A stretch of 64,000 nucleotides of DNA, taken from contig NKIZ01000001.1 of NCBI GenBank assembly GCA_002256425.1, positions 3,073,001 to 3,137,000 on the forward strand. Reading direction: 5' to 3'. The stretch comes from Alphaproteobacteria bacterium PA2 (lineage in GTDB: Bacteria; Pseudomonadota; Alphaproteobacteria; Caulobacterales; Caulobacteraceae). The position numbers and the translations under genes are program-made. Below, one piece after another: positions 1 through 8,454 of this stretch. A model generated the notes under the pieces. That model worked only from the letters and a program-made list of their open reading frames with translations, did not search any database and was not told the DNA's origin. Positions within the stretch are counted from its first letter, which is position 1. Each line of letters opens with the position of its first letter.

Positions 1-40
1 GGGACAAACCCAGTGTGACGCGCCTCAATGAGTCCAGCAT
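1..40 (-). CDS. Possible 5' end of a gene leaving the window on the left
   Basis: An ATG on the minus strand at 40-38 opens a frame reading MLDSLRRVTLGLS before the window ends. It is preceded by a good Shine-Dalgarno (GGAGGG) eight bases upstream, and it follows the virB11 stop by about 65 bases on the same strand, so it could be the next gene of the secretion cluster. Only 13 codons are visible, so the product cannot be named and the call rests on the start signal alone. Confidence 0.3.
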   Translation of the reverse strand, partial: MLDSLRRVTLGLS

Positions 41-106
41 CGACTCAGCCCTCCAATAGGCCCAGAGGGCTCAGGCTTTCACACTCCGCACGGCGTTTCC
101 AGTGGT

Positions 107-1102
107 TCACGAAACCTTCGCAACATCCCCGGCGGGCCTGAAGAAAATTTCTGAAACCCGTCTGCCGGAGGCCGTCTTCTCGACCTGAACCACCACATCA
201 ACAATGCGGCGGACATAGGTCTGAAGGTGCTCCCAACCCAGGTCCAGACCGCTGGTCATGGCCAGGAGGGCGATCTGGTCCAGGGCCCCGGCCGCCGAGT
301 CGGCATGGACCGTGGTCAAGGAACCCGGGTGCCCGCTGTTCACGGCCCTCAGGAAGGAAAACGCTTCCGCCCCGCGCAGCTCACCCAGCAGGATCCTGTC
401 GGGGCGCATGCGCAGGCTTGCGGCCAGCAGGTCTTCGGCCGTCACCCGCGCCTCGCCCTGCTCGCCACGCACAGCCACAAGGCCGACGGCATTGGCCTGG
501 GTAAGCTGGATTTCCGGGGCGTCTTCAATGGCGATCAGCCGCTCTTGCGGGCCGATCTCCTTGAGCAGGGCGTTCAGCAGGGTCGTCTTGCCGGCCCCGG
601 CGCCTCCACTGATGACGATGGATTTCCGGGCCCTGACAGCAGCGCGGAGGAAGCCCTCAAGATCTCCGCTCGAAAGCAGGTCCTGCAGTCTTGCGTCGGA
701 GCTTGCGCTTATCGCCTCTGATGCCGAAGCTGCGAAGAGACCCGCGGCGCCGAGATCCCTCAGCGAGAGGTCGGCGATGGCCTGGCGGCGGACAGCCAGA
801 ACCAGTCCGCCCCGGGTGGCCGGCGGTGCAATCACCTGGACCCGGGCGCCATCTGAAAGGGTTGCTGACAGAAGGGGCCGCTCGCGGCTCACCCCCTGGT
901 GGCTTGCGGCGGCGACCTGTCTCGCCAGACGGCCCAGGACAAGTTCTGACAGCTCGGGCGCCGCCTCAAGGGTCATGACGCCCTGAGTGGTCTCGACCCA
1001 GACCTCGCCGGGACGATTGACCAGGATGTCGGTGACGTCTGACCGCTCAAGCCAGGGCTTCAGGGGCGCAAGATAGGCGTCCAGGAAAGGCGCCGCAGTC
1101 AT
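107..1102 (-). CDS. virB11: VirB11 type IV secretion traffic ATPase
   Basis: Hexameric cytoplasmic ATPase that powers pilus assembly and substrate transfer in VirB-type secretion. The 331-residue length fits the family. The Walker A motif GGAGAGKTT is at residues 166-174, followed by an acidic IEDAPEI segment, a Walker B-like ILLGELRG near residue 240 and the GHPGSLTTVHA His box typical of VirB11/GspE ATPases. The start overlaps the end of virB10 by four bases, so the two are probably translationally coupled. It is the last complete gene of the cluster here; all eight virB genes share one strand. Confidence 0.93.
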   Translation of the reverse strand: MTAAPFLDAYLAPLKPWLERSDVTDILVNRPGEVWVETTQGVMTLEAAPELSELVLGRLARQVAAASHQGVSRERPLLSATLSDGARVQVIAPPATRGGLVLAVRRQAIADLSLRDLGAAGLFAASASEAISASSDARLQDLLSSGDLEGFLRAAVRARKSIVISGGAGAGKTTLLNALLKEIGPQERLIAIEDAPEIQLTQANAVGLVAVRGEQGEARVTAEDLLAASLRMRPDRILLGELRGAEAFSFLRAVNSGHPGSLTTVHADSAAGALDQIALLAMTSGLDLGWEHLQTYVRRIVDVVVQVEKTASGRRVSEIFFRPAGDVAKVS

Positions 1103-2169
1103 GGACGCGGCGCCACCGTTGTAAAGTCCAGGTCACGGGTCAGCAGCACCTGGAGGGGGGTTCCCTGCCTGACCTTGATGGTCACAGGGACGGACTGGCT
1201 TTGCGGGGTCAGCCGCGAGGCCGCTTCAGAGCCGCCAATGCTGATGGCTGTGCTCGGCCCCTGTGACGACGCCGCTGCAACAGCGGTGTTCAGGATGGAC
1301 AGCAATATGGCCCCGCCGAACCTTTCCCGGAAATGGGTATCGGTCTGTCCGGCAAGACCGCCCCGACCGAGGGGATCGGTGGAGGGCGACCCGATTTCTA
1401 TGGATACGCCATCCGGCGTGAGGATCCGCGACCAGATCACAAAAGCCCGGGTCTGGGCATAGGCGACGCCGCTGCGATACTGGCCAAAGAGCTTGGATCC
1501 CCGGGGAATGAGCACCTGGGCGCCGTCAAAGCCCCGGACATCCTGACTGACCACCGCGCGAGCGGCGCCTGGCAGGTCAGAATTGATGGCGGTTTCCAGG
1601 ACCGCCGGGATCAGCGTGCCCTGGGGCGCCACCCGGGACAGGTCGCGCAGGCGGGTGGCGCGGGCCGTCTCAACCCCGCCAGACCCGACCCGGGCCGCGA
1701 ACCTTTCCTCGGCAGAAGCATTGGGTTCAACAGGTTCACCCCCAGGCCTGGCCGCTGCAGCTGCTGCTGCCGTGGCGGCGGGCCCGGCGGCCGGGTCGGC
1801 CAGGTCAACAACCATGGCAGGCGCCCTCAGACGCCGGGCGGGATCATTTTCCGGAATGACGACGGCGACCGGCGCTGTCGGAGCCGTGGCTGCTGGAACC
1901 GAGGCGGGCGTCGGCGCAACCACTACGGCCTGGGCAGGCGGCGTATAGGCGGCAGGCGCCTGGGGCGCGGCCTGCACCGGCGCCTGGACCTGGGCGCGGG
2001 CCTCCCGGCTGGAGCTCAGGGAGGCGAAGGTGACCATGCCCAACAATCCGGCCCCGGCCACGCCAAGCACCATGGTCCAGGGCGAGCTGGGTTGGGACAC
2101 CTGCAGACCCGACCGGGTCGCCCGATCAAACACCGGGCTGGGGGGCGGGGAATTCGGCGATGGGGTCAT
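1099..2169 (-). CDS. virB10: VirB10 type IV secretion core complex protein
   Basis: Inner-membrane-anchored protein that spans the periplasm and forms part of the outer-membrane pore of the VirB machine. One membrane segment lies near residues 30-55, followed by a long Ala/Pro-rich linker (about 60-150) and a C-terminal TrbI/VirB10 domain with segments such as IPAVLETAINSDLPG and VIWSRILTPDG. The start chosen is the ATG at 2169, which overlaps the virB9 stop as ATGA; an in-frame GTG at 2178 is the alternative. About 356 residues, normal for the family. Confidence 0.9.
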   Translation of the reverse strand: MTPSPNSPPPSPVFDRATRSGLQVSQPSSPWTMVLGVAGAGLLGMVTFASLSSSREARAQVQAPVQAAPQAPAAYTPPAQAVVVAPTPASVPAATAPTAPVAVVIPENDPARRLRAPAMVVDLADPAAGPAATAAAAAAARPGGEPVEPNASAEERFAARVGSGGVETARATRLRDLSRVAPQGTLIPAVLETAINSDLPGAARAVVSQDVRGFDGAQVLIPRGSKLFGQYRSGVAYAQTRAFVIWSRILTPDGVSIEIGSPSTDPLGRGGLAGQTDTHFRERFGGAILLSILNTAVAAASSQGPSTAISIGGSEAASRLTPQSQSVPVTIKVRQGTPLQVLLTRDLDFTTVAPRP

Positions 2170-2948
2170 TTTCGCCACCAGGAGGATTTCGGTCGGGGTT
2201 GGGGGCTCAGGGGGCCCGGGTCCGCGGTTCGGTAGCCATCATTGAACAGCCGGGTTTCTTCGGAGCCATTGCGCAGGACAAAACCCGGCGCCAGGCGATC
2301 AACCACTGTGTAGCCGTCGCGGGTGCGGCTGTTCACCACGGCTTCGGACTTGTCGGCCTCGAGGGCGAAGATTGCTGGCACCGAACCACCCGGCGCAAAC
2401 TGGAAATAGGTCGATACGCCATCATCAAACACCCGCTGGGGCAGGTTGGCCTTCGAGCCCTGGTAGCTGTAGGCGTGGTTGACGTCCTGCGGCGGCAGGA
2501 CCACGGGCGCTGCCGTGACGATCGGCGTCTCCGGAGCAGGGTAGAGGAATTTCAGATTATAGGTGACTGCAGAGGCGCCGCGCTTGCCAGCGTCCGCCCT
2601 TACAACCAGTTCGAAGGCATAGCGTCGCTGGTTGGTCACCACCTGCATATTGGTCGGCGGCGCCCGGTCCATCGGTTTGAGGAACAGCAGATTGGCCTTG
2701 CGGCTCGGCACCACCTGCCAGCTCAGGGAGTCGCCGATGGCGACATTCTCGATCCGCTCGCCCGGATCGAACTCTATGGTCAGCTGATAGCCCAGGGCCG
2801 CACGGACAGTGACCACCTGATAGGGATCATACCAGACCTCCCGCAGGCGGGGGTCGCCAGGACCTGGCGAAGGCTCCACAGCGGCAATGGCGCTGGAGGC
2901 CGAGAGGCAAATGGCCAGAATGGCTGCTGGAAGTGGACGCAGGAACAT
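2166..2948 (-). CDS. virB9: VirB9 outer-membrane-associated type IV secretion protein
   Basis: Periplasmic component of the VirB7-VirB9-VirB10 core complex. It begins with a Sec signal peptide (hydrophobic stretch to about residue 22, ending ASSAIA). The body matches the CagX/VirB9 fold, with features such as YQLTIEFDPGERIENVAIGDS in the N-terminal beta domain and VFDDGVSTYFQF in the C-terminal domain. 260 residues. The ATG overlaps the virB6 stop by one base. No VirB7-like lipoprotein ORF, the usual covalent partner, was found beside it. Confidence 0.9.
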   Translation of the reverse strand: MFLRPLPAAILAICLSASSAIAAVEPSPGPGDPRLREVWYDPYQVVTVRAALGYQLTIEFDPGERIENVAIGDSLSWQVVPSRKANLLFLKPMDRAPPTNMQVVTNQRRYAFELVVRADAGKRGASAVTYNLKFLYPAPETPIVTAAPVVLPPQDVNHAYSYQGSKANLPQRVFDDGVSTYFQFAPGGSVPAIFALEADKSEAVVNSRTRDGYTVVDRLAPGFVLRNGSEETRLFNDGYRTADPGPLSPQPRPKSSWWRK

Positions 2949-4090
2949 TATTGCAGAGCCTCCCTGGAGCCCCGTCGCGCACCGCCGGGTGAAGGCCGGC
3001 GATAATCCTGATCGGATCCGGAATAGGATGCCTGCGTCCGCCCAGGGCCGGGACTGCGGGCGGTCGAGGTCAGCTCGATGCGGCTGGAAGCCTCTCCGCG
3101 CATGCGATCCGCCAACATCCCTGCACGGGACGTAAAGCCTGGACCTCCCGTCGCCATACCGGCGTAGGCATCCTGCCGTTCGGCAAAGACCGGGTGGGTG
3201 GCTGCAGGCCTGTCGGCCAGAATTTTCGGGGGCTTCAGGGCGACCGCAATCACGATCGCCGCCAGGACCATGGCGACCTGACCAAGGGTGAACACGAAGA
3301 CCAGGGTTGAGGTGCTGACAGCCGTATTGGCATTGAGGCTGCCGCTCTGGGCCTGCTGGGCGAGGGTAACCAGCCAGGGTGTGAGCGATGCGAATTCCAG
3401 GAAGACCAGGGTCCAGATCAACAGGGTCGAGACAGCCGTCGCCGCAAGGGCGCGGACCCAGCCCACAGCCAGACCCCGTGTCGCATCAAACAGGAACAGG
3501 GCCACAAAGAGGGGCCCGACAGCCGTGAGGACGCCAATAAGCAGGGTGCATGCAGCCAGCATGCCGGCGGTCACGACCAGCACCGTGTCCGCCGCAGAGG
3601 CCAGGGAAAGCGCAGCGGCGCCGAACCTGGCGGCGCCCGGCGTCTTCATGGCCCCCGCGAAGGCGCCGGAAGCGGCCGACAGCTGGTCATAGAGAACCTG
3701 CAATTGCCCAACGGGATCGGAAACCCCCTGGACCCCGCCGACGGACGGACTGGAGATCAGGGCCGCCAGCTGGCCCGGGGCCCTGGATGCGACGTCGAAT
3801 ACCAGGGTCTGGAAAAGGCTCCAGCTGGTGACCATGGCCAGGATGGCGCCGACCTTGAGGGCCATGCGCGGTCCATCGGAAAGCCGGGCGCCATCGGGCG
3901 CCAGCAACAGACGGTAGCCTACCGCCGCCACATAGATGGTCAGGGCGATGGTCACGCTGGTCTGGAAGGCCGGCGATCCGGCCAGGGCCAGATAACCCCT
4001 CTGGGCAAAGTCCTGGGTATTGCAGTCCACGGCGCCGAGCACGGCGCGGATGGACCCCAGTTCAGGGGACATCTGGCAGGCGCCGCTCAT
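2948..4090 (-). CDS. virB6: VirB6/TrbL-like polytopic inner-membrane protein
   Basis: Integral membrane component of the secretion channel. The 380-residue protein has a short periplasmic N-terminus, then at least five hydrophobic segments, including about 45-62, 90-108, 170-205, 215-235 and 260-285, and a polar Ser/Arg/Gly-rich cytoplasmic tail. VirB6 proteins are recognised more by topology and position than by motifs. The location between virB4 and virB9 and the four-base overlap with virB4 support the call. TrbL is the only reasonable alternative name. Confidence 0.82.
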   Translation of the reverse strand: MSGACQMSPELGSIRAVLGAVDCNTQDFAQRGYLALAGSPAFQTSVTIALTIYVAAVGYRLLLAPDGARLSDGPRMALKVGAILAMVTSWSLFQTLVFDVASRAPGQLAALISSPSVGGVQGVSDPVGQLQVLYDQLSAASGAFAGAMKTPGAARFGAAALSLASAADTVLVVTAGMLAACTLLIGVLTAVGPLFVALFLFDATRGLAVGWVRALAATAVSTLLIWTLVFLEFASLTPWLVTLAQQAQSGSLNANTAVSTSTLVFVFTLGQVAMVLAAIVIAVALKPPKILADRPAATHPVFAERQDAYAGMATGGPGFTSRAGMLADRMRGEASSRIELTSTARSPGPGRTQASYSGSDQDYRRPSPGGARRGSREALQ

Positions 4091-6465
4091 GGATTTGTTC
4101 CGGACATGAAGGGCTCGAGCCAGTCGGCCGGATCATCCCCCAGCCGGGCCCGCAGGACGTCCAGCCTGCGGACACTGCGCTCAGTCCCCGCAAGCACCCG
4201 AAGCTCTCCGCTCATGCCTGAAAGATCCAGGCGGGCGACGACGCTGGTGTCACCCTGCTTGACCAGGAAGCACCGCGAGGTGTCAGGCAGGGTCTGGACC
4301 AGGGCCAGCTCATGCTCGGTCAGACCGAAGCCGTCCACATAGTCCACGGCCCGCGCCCTCGGATTCGGGAAGAAAATCTGGGTCGCCGACTGCTCGACAA
4401 TGGCTGAGGCTATGCGGCTCTCCAGGGCGTCGGACGCGCTCTGGGTGCAGAAGCCCACCAGACCGTTGCGTTTGCGGATGGTCTTTTCCCAGTCCTTGAT
4501 CCGACGGGCGAAGACGTCGTCATCCAGGGCCTTCCACCCCTCGTCCACCAGGATCATGGCGGGCGACCCGTCCAGTCTCTGCTCGACCCGGTGGAAGAGG
4601 TACATCATGGCTGGAGTGCGGATGGTCGGAAAGTCCAGCAGCCGCGTCATGTCAAAGCCGACAATCCGCACCTCGTCGTCGATGAGGTCAGTCTCGTTGT
4701 CGAAGAGCCAGGCGTGCTCGCCGCCTTCACACCAGGCCGCCAGGCGCGATGCCAGGTCTCCGGCTGCCGGCCGACGGCCGCCCCGGAACAGGTCACGGAG
4801 ATATCTCAGCCGCCTGAGGGCCGGAGGCTGCGCATAGCTGGCGTCGATGGCGTCAGAGATGGTTTCGCGATCCTGGGCGTCCAGGAGAGCGCCGTCGCCC
4901 TTGAGCAAGGTCGCCAGCCACTCCGCCAGGAAGGCGCGGTTTTCACCGGTGTCCGGCAGGGCCAGGGGGTTGAAGCCGGAGGGCGTCCCCGGGGTCAGGA
5001 TGTCATAGCGCCCACCCACTGCGCGGATGAAGGCCTCGGCGCCCCGGTCCTTGTCGAAATAGGCGACCCGCGGATTGAACCTCTGGGCCTGGGCGGTCAG
5101 GAAGGTCATCAAGGCGGTCTTGCCCGAGCCCGACGGTCCGATGACCGAGAAATTGCCCAGATCCCCGTTGTGGAAGCTGAAGGCGTAGGGCCCGAAGGAG
5201 GTGGTCTCCAGAGTGGCGACCGGCGCGCCCCAATGCAGGTTGCGGGTCTGGCCAAGCGGCTGGTTGTGCAGACTGGCCAGGCTGGCGAAATTGGCGACCG
5301 ACACCAGGGCCCGTCTGGCGATGAAGGCGAAGTTTCCGGGGAACTGCGCCCAGAAGGCGGGCTCGAGATTGACGTCCTCGCGCACGGAAATCGCGCCGGC
5401 CTCACCCAGGGCTGACTGGATTTCCGCCACGCCCTGATCCAGATCCTCGAGGGTTTCGGCCCTGGCCAGAATACTCAGGTGATGCTCGCCATAGACGGCG
5501 CGTCCGGCCCCGACCTCGTCCTGGGCGGCGGCGAGTTCGGATCTCAGACTGACCGCATCGTCCTCGGCGGCCCGAAGACGGCGAAGGGCCAGACCCATGC
5601 GATCCAGGGAAACCTGCCGGTCCACAAAACCGAAGCTTTCTGTCAGCACCATTTCCCGGGGCAGGCGCAGAACACCGTCCAGCATGCCGGGGCTGGACCG
5701 GGCCGGGTAGTCCTTGAGGGACACCATGGCGCCAAAGCTGACCGGCCAGGGTCCGCCAGCCCCGAACTCCATGGCGTCCATGCCAAAACTCAGGCGGCGG
5801 CCCGCAAGAGCGCGGCCGAGATCGCCAGACGGCGCCAGAACCCGTGAGGGCTCGCCATTGGCGAGACTTGCGAGAAACTCCGCCGGCTCGGAACAAAGCC
5901 CACCTGGCCCGTCATGGAGGGCAAGTGTCCTGGGGCCATAGTGCGACAGGGCGGACTGAAAGGTCTCCCGCAGGGCGTGGAGCTGGCGCAGCTGCCGGTC
6001 CTGGCCTTCATTGCCCGAAGTCCGCCTGCCGAAAAGCCCGCTGAGCAGGCCTGCGGTTCCCTGGAGTGGGCGGCTGACCAGGGTCAGGAAGATGTCATTC
6101 ACATACAGTCGCCGGCTGGCGAGGCGGGCCTGCCAGGCATTGTCCAGGGCGGCGCAAAATGGCTGGTCAGGAGCCGTCTGGCGTGCAGGCTCGACCCGCC
6201 GCCGGATGACGTGATGATAGATGGCCAGCCGTGAAGAGGCCGCGCCGCGGAGCAGGGTTTCGCGGACCGCCTTGCGATAGTTCAGTTCATCGTCATCGGA
6301 GGTTTCAGCCGGGAAGCCCTGCAGTCTGATCACCTGGATCAGTAGGCCATCCCGGGTCCGCAGGGTCTGGGGATCCAGGTGACCCATATAGGGCAGCCGG
6401 TCACCGACCTCGACCTCCTTCGGGGCAAGGAGCCTGGCGGCCCGGCTTGTGAAGACCGAGCCCAT
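4087..6465 (-). CDS. virB4: VirB4 type IV secretion ATPase
   Basis: Largest ATPase of the VirB system, acting at the inner membrane in pilin extraction and substrate transfer. 792 residues, the usual length. The N-terminal half is the CagE/TrbE-VirB4 domain, and the C-terminal ATPase carries Walker A GPSGSGKT at residues 443-450 and Walker B AMILVDEGWKAL near 640. The KRNGLVGFCTQSASD segment is also family-typical. The start codon overlaps the virB3 stop by one base, so translation is probably coupled. Confidence 0.95.
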   Translation of the reverse strand: MGSVFTSRAARLLAPKEVEVGDRLPYMGHLDPQTLRTRDGLLIQVIRLQGFPAETSDDDELNYRKAVRETLLRGAASSRLAIYHHVIRRRVEPARQTAPDQPFCAALDNAWQARLASRRLYVNDIFLTLVSRPLQGTAGLLSGLFGRRTSGNEGQDRQLRQLHALRETFQSALSHYGPRTLALHDGPGGLCSEPAEFLASLANGEPSRVLAPSGDLGRALAGRRLSFGMDAMEFGAGGPWPVSFGAMVSLKDYPARSSPGMLDGVLRLPREMVLTESFGFVDRQVSLDRMGLALRRLRAAEDDAVSLRSELAAAQDEVGAGRAVYGEHHLSILARAETLEDLDQGVAEIQSALGEAGAISVREDVNLEPAFWAQFPGNFAFIARRALVSVANFASLASLHNQPLGQTRNLHWGAPVATLETTSFGPYAFSFHNGDLGNFSVIGPSGSGKTALMTFLTAQAQRFNPRVAYFDKDRGAEAFIRAVGGRYDILTPGTPSGFNPLALPDTGENRAFLAEWLATLLKGDGALLDAQDRETISDAIDASYAQPPALRRLRYLRDLFRGGRRPAAGDLASRLAAWCEGGEHAWLFDNETDLIDDEVRIVGFDMTRLLDFPTIRTPAMMYLFHRVEQRLDGSPAMILVDEGWKALDDDVFARRIKDWEKTIRKRNGLVGFCTQSASDALESRIASAIVEQSATQIFFPNPRARAVDYVDGFGLTEHELALVQTLPDTSRCFLVKQGDTSVVARLDLSGMSGELRVLAGTERSVRRLDVLRARLGDDPADWLEPFMSGTNP

Positions 6466-6749
6466 TAGGGCCGATAGGAGTTGGCGCCCCAGAACCCGTG
6501 GTTCGGGATCCTCGGGCAGCGGCTGAGTTTGGTGATCCAGAGATCAAAGAACCTGGGCTCATTGATGCACCCGACATAGCCGACGCCATGCAGCACCAGG
6601 GCCAGCAGGAAGACCCAGAAGGACCGGGTGATCAGGAAGCCTTCAAGGGTGACGATCAGGTTGAAAACCGCCCAGGTATAGGTGACCCCGCCGATCATCT
6701 GCGGTCGCGTCAGGGCGCTGAAGACAGGGTCGGACTTGAGTGAGGCCAT
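6465..6749 (-). CDS. virB3: VirB3 type IV secretion membrane protein
   Basis: Small inner-membrane protein that works with VirB4 in pilus biogenesis. 94 residues with a hydrophobic double segment at about 25-60, preceded by the family-like PVFSALTRPQMIGGVTYTW stretch. It sits between virB2 and virB4, as in the reference order, three bases downstream of virB2. In some systems VirB3 is fused to VirB4; here the two are separate. Confidence 0.88.
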   Translation of the reverse strand: MASLKSDPVFSALTRPQMIGGVTYTWAVFNLIVTLEGFLITRSFWVFLLALVLHGVGYVGCINEPRFFDLWITKLSRCPRIPNHGFWGANSYRP

Positions 6750-6752
6750 GGT

Positions 6753-7061
6753 CTAGTGGATTCCGCTGGCCAGGGACCGGATGCCGGCGACGATGGCAGC
6801 AGCTCCGAAAATGACGAAGCAGCCGATCACCACGGTCAGGCCACGCCGCCATTCAATGCGCCCGGTGAGCATCATGAAGCCCACCACTGCAACCGCGATC
6901 ACTGCGGCCGTTGTGGCGAGGTTTCCCAGCAAGGTCCCCTGCACCCACTCCAGGGCGGCCACGATCGGCGATGAACCGGCCGGGTCCGTCGCCACCGTCT
7001 GGGCCAGGGCGTTCGAGGCCGTCGCCGTCAGGGCGAGCGCCAGGGATGTCCGGCGGATCAT
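6753..7061 (-). CDS. virB2: VirB2/TrbC-like major pilin precursor
   Basis: Predicted pilin subunit of the secretion pilus. The 102-residue protein has a signal peptide (positive MIRR start, cleavage likely after NALA near residue 20) and two hydrophobic helices at about 47-68 and 77-95 separated by a short basic loop (RIEWRRG), the TrbC/VirB2 topology. It overlaps virB1 by four bases. Sequence identity in this family is low, so topology and position carry the call. Confidence 0.85.
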   Translation of the reverse strand: MIRRTSLALALTATASNALAQTVATDPAGSSPIVAALEWVQGTLLGNLATTAAVIAVAVVGFMMLTGRIEWRRGLTVVIGCFVIFGAAAIVAGIRSLASGIH

Positions 7062-7735
7062 GGTCGGCTCCGAGCAACAAGGGTTGAAGCTTCCGACGCC
7101 GCCAGTCTTGCCAGAATGGCGGCCACATAGGCCTGGGTTTCGCGGTAGGGGGGCACGCCGCCATACTTCCGCACGGCAGCGGGGCCAGCATTGTAGGCCG
7201 CCAGGGTCAGGACAAGATCGTTGTCGAACTGTCCCAGGAGCTGTTTGAGATAGACCGCCCCGCCCTTGATGTTGTCCCTCATGTCCTCGGCCTGGACGCC
7301 CAACTGGCTGGCCGTCCCCGGCATGAGCTGCATGACGCCCCGCGCGCCCTTCGGTGAAACCGCTGTCTGATTGAGCCGGGATTCCTGCCAGGCGACCGCT
7401 TCGATCAGCCGGTCGCTGATCTGCACGGCTGCGGAGGTTTCCTGGATGGCCTGCACCACATCTGCCCTTGCGGCGGGCCTGGCGACGGCGATCTGTGACG
7501 GATTCACCGGGGCCGCGATCAGGGACCTGCCGGAATCCGTGGTCACCACCGGCCCGGAAATGACTTCGGTTTGCCCATCAGCGCTGATCTCGATCACCTG
7601 GGCGCGGGCCGCGCTGGAGGCCAGAACCGCCAGCGCAACGGTCATCAGCCGTGTTGAGAGGCCGGATAGGCCCCTCCAGACGGTCAATGCGCGCGACAAT
7701 CCCAACACCCGGGGCCTCAATCTTCTTTGAGCCAT
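7058..7735 (-). CDS. virB1: VirB1-like lytic transglycosylase
   Basis: Periplasmic muramidase that opens peptidoglycan for assembly of the secretion apparatus. The SLT domain occupies the C-terminal 130 residues. It shows the catalytic Glu in AVAWQESRLNQ, then GVMQLMPGTASQLGV and LTLAAYNAGPAAVRKYGG, all typical of family 1 transglycosylases. The ATG at 7735 gives a long basic N-region before the hydrophobic stretch ending SSAARA; an ATG at 7645 would give a shorter, more standard signal peptide. It is the first gene of the virB cluster, and its promoter must lie in 7736-7944. Confidence 0.85.
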   Translation of the reverse strand: MAQRRLRPRVLGLSRALTVWRGLSGLSTRLMTVALAVLASSAARAQVIEISADGQTEVISGPVVTTDSGRSLIAAPVNPSQIAVARPAARADVVQAIQETSAAVQISDRLIEAVAWQESRLNQTAVSPKGARGVMQLMPGTASQLGVQAEDMRDNIKGGAVYLKQLLGQFDNDLVLTLAAYNAGPAAVRKYGGVPPYRETQAYVAAILARLAASEASTLVARSRP

Positions 7736-7944
7736 CACTTCAGGCTCTATCCGGCCTTCAACCAATTCAAACCATCCCCCCGGAATGGGCGCAAGCGCCT
7801 TACCCCAGCAACAATGTGGACAACTTGATCGGGCGTTGGGTCGTCCGTGATGCAACTGGACCTGAAGGTTTGGCGGGTGGACAATCAGAAGGCCTGCATT
7901 GAGTCCCCGACCCGACTGCAGGACTGGAAGGATTCTGGCTCAAG

Positions 7945-8295
7945 ATGGCGAACCTAAGGCACTCCGGACTCTTCCTGGCGCTGGTCGCCCTGGACCTGGC
8001 TCTGGCCGGGTGCGCAGGAATCTCCGGCGACAGGAACGATACGCCCGTCTCCAGAGGCAGAGCGATCGCTGCGGCATCCTGCGCGGCCTGCCACGACATT
8101 GACGGACCCGGCCCAGGTTCCGAAGGCGCCGCGCCGGGATTTTCTGACCCGGGGTTACGCCACACCGCCGCCCTGCCCGGCCGTCTGGAAAATCTGACCC
8201 GGGAGGGCCATTACAACATGCCGGCCAGACCCCTTACAGCGGCACAGGTCGGGGATCTGCTGGCCTACATCCAGCGCAATGGCGGGACTGAATGA
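7945..8295 (+). CDS. Small class I c-type cytochrome, exported
   Basis: Periplasmic electron-transfer protein of 116 residues. It has a signal sequence with a possible lipoprotein-like end (ALAGCAG near residue 26), a single heme site CAACH near residue 50 and a likely axial Met in HYNMPARPL near residue 92. The C-terminal half resembles the cytochrome c encoded just upstream of ccoN (19753-20115), so the two look paralogous. It diverges from virB1. No partner oxidase or dehydrogenase is adjacent, and its electron partner is unknown. Confidence 0.85.
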   Translation: MANLRHSGLFLALVALDLALAGCAGISGDRNDTPVSRGRAIAAASCAACHDIDGPGPGSEGAAPGFSDPGLRHTAALPGRLENLTREGHYNMPARPLTAAQVGDLLAYIQRNGGTE

Positions 8296-8337
8296 AACTT
8301 CAGTCTGTGCGGGGCGGTTTTGACCGTGTTATGCCGT

Positions 8338-8356
8338 TTCAGCGTTTCGAGCTGAA
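8338..8356. promoter_or_regulatory. Inverted repeat upstream of the DHA2 efflux gene
   Basis: TTCAGC and GCTGAA form a perfect 6-bp inverted repeat separated by seven bases in the 159-bp gap before the DHA2 transporter. It could be an operator or a weak hairpin after the cytochrome gene. There is no T-run, so a Rho-independent terminator is unlikely. Chance occurrence is possible. Confidence 0.25.
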
Positions 8357-8454
8357 TGGCCAGAACGCCATTTGGGGGTGAGACGCCAGTCGGCCATGGT
8401 CAGATCAGGATCATCTAGCAAGGCCGTGGGACCATCCCGCAAAGGCCCCGGCGC

